Below are positions 4,500 through 6,644 of a DNA stretch of 6,644 nt, piece after piece. The DNA is from Rubrobacteraceae bacterium. GTDB lineage: Bacteria > Actinomycetota > Rubrobacteria > Rubrobacterales > Rubrobacteraceae. A program made the position numbers and the translations under genes. The number at the start of each line of letters is the position of its first letter. Positions within the stretch are counted from its first letter, which is position 1. The DNA lies in contig JARDZQ010000103.1 in the NCBI GenBank assembly GCA_029240775.1, forward strand, positions 1 through 6,644, in the 5' to 3' direction. The notes under the pieces are model-generated. The model was not told the DNA's origin. It ran no database searches and saw nothing but the letters and a program-made list of their open reading frames with translations.

Positions 4500-6227
4500 G
4501 TGAGGGTTGCGCTGGCGCAGATCAACACCACCGTCGGCGACGTGTGGGGGAACGCCGAGAAGGCCGCGGGCGCCCTGAAAGAGGCTGCCGGGGCCGGGGC
4601 GCAGCTCGTCGCGCTGCCGGAGCTCGCCATCACCGGTTACCCGCCCGAAGACCTCCTCATGCGGCCGACCTTCATACGGGACAACCTGCGGGCGCTCGAG
4701 GCGTTCGCCGCGGAGGTGCCCTCTGGCGTCGTCGCCGCGATAGGCTTCGTAGACCTCGACGCGGACCTCTACAACGCCTGCGCCGTCGTCTCTGGGGGCG
4801 AGATCCTGCACCGCTACCACAAGCGGTACCTGCCTAACTACGGCGTCTTCGACGAGAACCGCTACTTCCGCGAGGGCTCGGGCGCCCCCGTCCTGAAGTT
4901 GGACGGCGCGCTCGTCGGGGTGAGCATCTGCGAGGACATCTGGTACCCGGGAGGTCCAGCGCGCGAGCAGGCCCTGGCCGGCGCGGGGGTGCTCCTGAAC
5001 ATCTCGGCCTCGCCCTACCACCGCAGGAAGGGCGCCTTCCGCGAACGGATGCTCGGCGTGCGGGCCTCCGACTACGGCTGCTACGTCGTCTTCTGCAACC
5101 TCGTGGGCGGGCAGGACGAGCTAGTCTTCGACGGGCACTCGCTCGTCTTCGACCCGGAGGGGGATCTCATCTCCCGCGCCCGTCAGTTCGAGGAAGACCT
5201 GCTCGTCGTCGACCTCTACCCGGAGGAGGTCCTGACGCAGCGCCTCCACGAGTCCCGCCCCCGCAAGGAGAACGTCGAACGGCCCCCGGAGATCGTCAGC
5301 GTCCCGGGCCACGAGAAGACCGGCCCGGCGGAGCCGGGAGAGCACAGGATCGAGGACCTGCTCCCAGAGGAGGGCGAGGTGTTCGAGGCGCTCGTGCTGG
5401 GCCTCGGGGACTACTTCCGGAAGAACGGCTTCTCGCGCGCGGTGCTCGGGCTCTCGGGCGGGATCGACTCTTCCCTGTGCGCCGTCGTCGCCTCCCGCGC
5501 TCTGGGTCCGCAGAACGTCACCGGCGTCCTCATGCCCAGCCGTTACACCTCCGAGGCTTCCAACACCGACGCCGAAGCTATAGCCAAGAACCTTGGCATA
5601 GACACGCAGGTGGTCCCCATCGGCCCCGCCTTCGATGATTACCGGGAGATGCTCGAGGGTCCCTTCAGGGGTCTACCCGATGACACGACCGAGGAGAACA
5701 TTCAGGCGCGCATCCGAGGGAACATCATCATGGCGTTCTCCAACAAGTTCGGCTGGATCGCCCTGAGCACCGGCAACAAGAGCGAGATGAGCGTCGGCTA
5801 CTCCACCCTCTACGGGGACATGGCAGGCGGGTTCGCCGTCATAAAGGACGTCCCCAAGACCCTCGTCTACCGCATCTGCCGCTACGTGAACGAGACTGAA
5901 GGACGCGAGCTCGTCCCCGAATCCATCCTGACCAAGGAGCCCTCCGCCGAGCTCCGTCCCGGCCAGCGCGACGTGGACTCGCTGCCGCCCTACGAGATCC
6001 TTGACCCCATCCTCGAGGCATACATCGAGGAGGACAAGGGGGTGCGCGAGATCGTGGCGCGCGGCTTCGACGAGGAGGACGTCCGCCGCGTGATAAAGCT
6101 CGTTGACGCCGCCGAGTACAAGCGCCGCCAGGCGCCCATCGGCATCAAGGTCACCAGCCGCGCCTTCGGCCGCGACCGTCGCATGCCCATGACGAACCGC
6201 TACGCCGAACGCGGCGAAGGCAGCTAG
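4500..6227 (+). CDS. nadE: Glutamine-dependent NAD+ synthetase
   Basis: This 575-residue cytosolic enzyme makes the last step of NAD+ synthesis: it amidates nicotinate adenine dinucleotide using ATP and ammonia released from glutamine. The N-terminal CN-hydrolase (nitrilase-fold) glutaminase domain, residues 1 to about 265, has the complete triad Glu41 (LPELAITGYPPEDLL), Lys108 (YHKRYLPNYGVFDE) and Cys144 (SICEDIW). The synthetase domain, about 285-575, has the ATP-pyrophosphatase P-loop SGGIDSS at 319-325, STGNKSE at 423-429, the LYGDMAGGF segment at 437-445 and the conserved LTKEPSAELRP stretch near 477-487. The length fits the shorter bacterial two-domain form rather than the roughly 680-residue mycobacterial enzyme. 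The GTG at 4500 gives the family-typical MRVALAQIN start. There is no Shine-Dalgarno, and a -10 box lies 6 nt upstream, so a leaderless transcript is likely. No fusion, truncation or missing catalytic residue was seen. Confidence 0.97.
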   Translation: MRVALAQINTTVGDVWGNAEKAAGALKEAAGAGAQLVALPELAITGYPPEDLLMRPTFIRDNLRALEAFAAEVPSGVVAAIGFVDLDADLYNACAVVSGGEILHRYHKRYLPNYGVFDENRYFREGSGAPVLKLDGALVGVSICEDIWYPGGPAREQALAGAGVLLNISASPYHRRKGAFRERMLGVRASDYGCYVVFCNLVGGQDELVFDGHSLVFDPEGDLISRARQFEEDLLVVDLYPEEVLTQRLHESRPRKENVERPPEIVSVPGHEKTGPAEPGEHRIEDLLPEEGEVFEALVLGLGDYFRKNGFSRAVLGLSGGIDSSLCAVVASRALGPQNVTGVLMPSRYTSEASNTDAEAIAKNLGIDTQVVPIGPAFDDYREMLEGPFRGLPDDTTEENIQARIRGNIIMAFSNKFGWIALSTGNKSEMSVGYSTLYGDMAGGFAVIKDVPKTLVYRICRYVNETEGRELVPESILTKEPSAELRPGQRDVDSLPPYEILDPILEAYIEEDKGVREIVARGFDEEDVRRVIKLVDAAEYKRRQAPIGIKVTSRAFGRDRRMPMTNRYAERGEGS

Positions 6228-6256
6228 TCAGCACGCGCCGGCTAACGCCTCCGCTT

Positions 6257-6268
6257 TTAGCGCGCTAA
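6257..6268. repeat. Perfect 12-bp palindrome TTAGCGCGCTAA between convergent genes
   Basis: The palindrome overlaps the stop codon of the hemerythrin-like gene (6265-6267) and lies 29 nt after the nadE stop. The 37-nt gap also holds GCTAA and TTAGC arms (6241-6245, 6257-6261) that could form a weak 5-bp hairpin. No T-rich tail is present, so a standard bidirectional terminator is not supported. Confidence 0.35.
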
Positions 6269-6644
6269 TCGTAGCCGCCACCCTCGCTGTCGCCGGGACC
6301 GGGCCAGGGCGCGTAAGAGAGGCCCTCCGCGGGTACCCACGGCTCGGCGCGCGGGCCGGCCTCCTTCGTCTCCAGCCGGGCGGCGAGCTCCTCGAGGGCA
6401 CTCTCCGGCAGCGACTCCTCCAGGTACGGGAACACCACCCGCTCCTCGAGCCAGATGTGCGCCTCCAGACGCTCCCCGAGCTCGCGCAGCGTCTCGACCC
6501 GCACCGTCCCGCCCACCACCTCGTCGCTGAGCCGCATTGCGAGGCCCCGGATGAGGGCGTGGTCTTCGAGCATCTCCACCACGGCGTCCCGGGTCACGTC
6601 CACTCCGTGGCGCGCCGTTACCGGCAAGAGGACTTCCTCTTCTT
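6265..6644 (-). CDS. Hemerythrin/HHE-type cation-binding protein, N-terminus beyond the right edge
   Basis: The visible 126 codons run from the right edge to TAG at 6267-6265. The frame is open at the edge and begins EEEVLLP, which matches the end of the first metal-binding helix in this family, so the TTG at 6627 is internal and the real start is outside the window. Ligand-type motifs follow: EDH (His 23 counted from the Leu at 6627) and EAHIWLEE (His57, Glu61), with the usual VVFPYLEE after it. Together these are the second, third and fourth helices of a four-helix hemerythrin domain (PF01814) that binds a di-iron or similar centre. The last 30 residues form a Pro/Gly-rich tail (about 91-120) outside the domain. 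Family roles include O2 or NO sensing, iron handling and oxidative stress, and none can be chosen here. It converges on nadE. Confidence 0.85.
   Translation of the reverse strand, partial: EEEVLLPVTARHGVDVTRDAVVEMLEDHALIRGLAMRLSDEVVGGTVRVETLRELGERLEAHIWLEERVVFPYLEESLPESALEELAARLETKEAGPRAEPWVPAEGLSYAPWPGPGDSEGGGYD

Noticed and set aside
4122..5021. 299-codon minus-strand open frame across the nadE start
   Set aside because: It is antisense to the well-supported nadE and small membrane genes; its Arg/Gly/Val-rich composition is typical of a shadow frame in GC-rich DNA.
1..6644. A defence system, CRISPR array or other novel multi-gene system
   Set aside because: No spaced repeat array, nuclease, helicase, toxin-antitoxin or reverse transcriptase motif was found; the genes are mostly single units of housekeeping or unknown type.

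Overview
The window is about 6.6 kb of high-GC bacterial DNA with mostly ordinary metabolic and accessory genes. The GC content, frequent GTG and TTG starts, the DUF1206-type membrane protein and the hemerythrin-like protein suggest an actinobacterium, perhaps close to Rubrobacter. That placement is an inference from gene content and codon use.

Layout, left to right. (1) Bases 1-90, minus strand: the start of a gene that leaves the left edge and faintly resembles the N-terminus of a SARP/BTAD-type regulator. (2) Bases 182-776, plus strand: a decayed tyrosine recombinase (integrase). It lacks its N-terminal half, is frameshifted just after the HxxR motif, and has His where the nucleophilic Tyr belongs. 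A good intrinsic terminator follows at 817-851. (3) Bases 918-1952, minus: a D-2-hydroxyacid dehydrogenase with a strong Shine-Dalgarno. (4) Bases 2116-2751, plus: a Nudix hydrolase with a perfect Nudix box, diverging from the dehydrogenase and probably translated from a leaderless mRNA. (5) Bases 4030-2748, minus: a two-gene operon of a six-helix DUF1206-type membrane protein followed by a small all-helical protein of unknown function. Its last codon overlaps the Nudix stop. (6) Bases 4146-4409, plus: a small two-helix membrane protein, diverging from the DUF1206 gene. (7) Bases 4500-6227, plus: glutamine-dependent NAD+ synthetase (nadE), complete with both active sites and again apparently leaderless. 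(8) Bases 6644-6265, minus: the C-terminal part of a hemerythrin/HHE-type protein running off the right edge.

No CRISPR array, complete mobile element, rRNA or tRNA was seen. No new multi-gene system is evident. The genes look like independent transcription units, except the DUF1206/helical-protein pair. The points worth a second look are the broken integrase and its Tyr/His exchange, the matching -10/GTG geometry of the Nudix and nadE genes, several dyads and direct repeats in the divergent promoter regions, and the two unrecognised small proteins. No gene-free stretch exceeds 300 bases. The longest gaps are 1953-2115 and 777-917, both described below. Between 91 and 181 I see no distinct element, although the minus-strand frame of the left-edge gene stays open through it.
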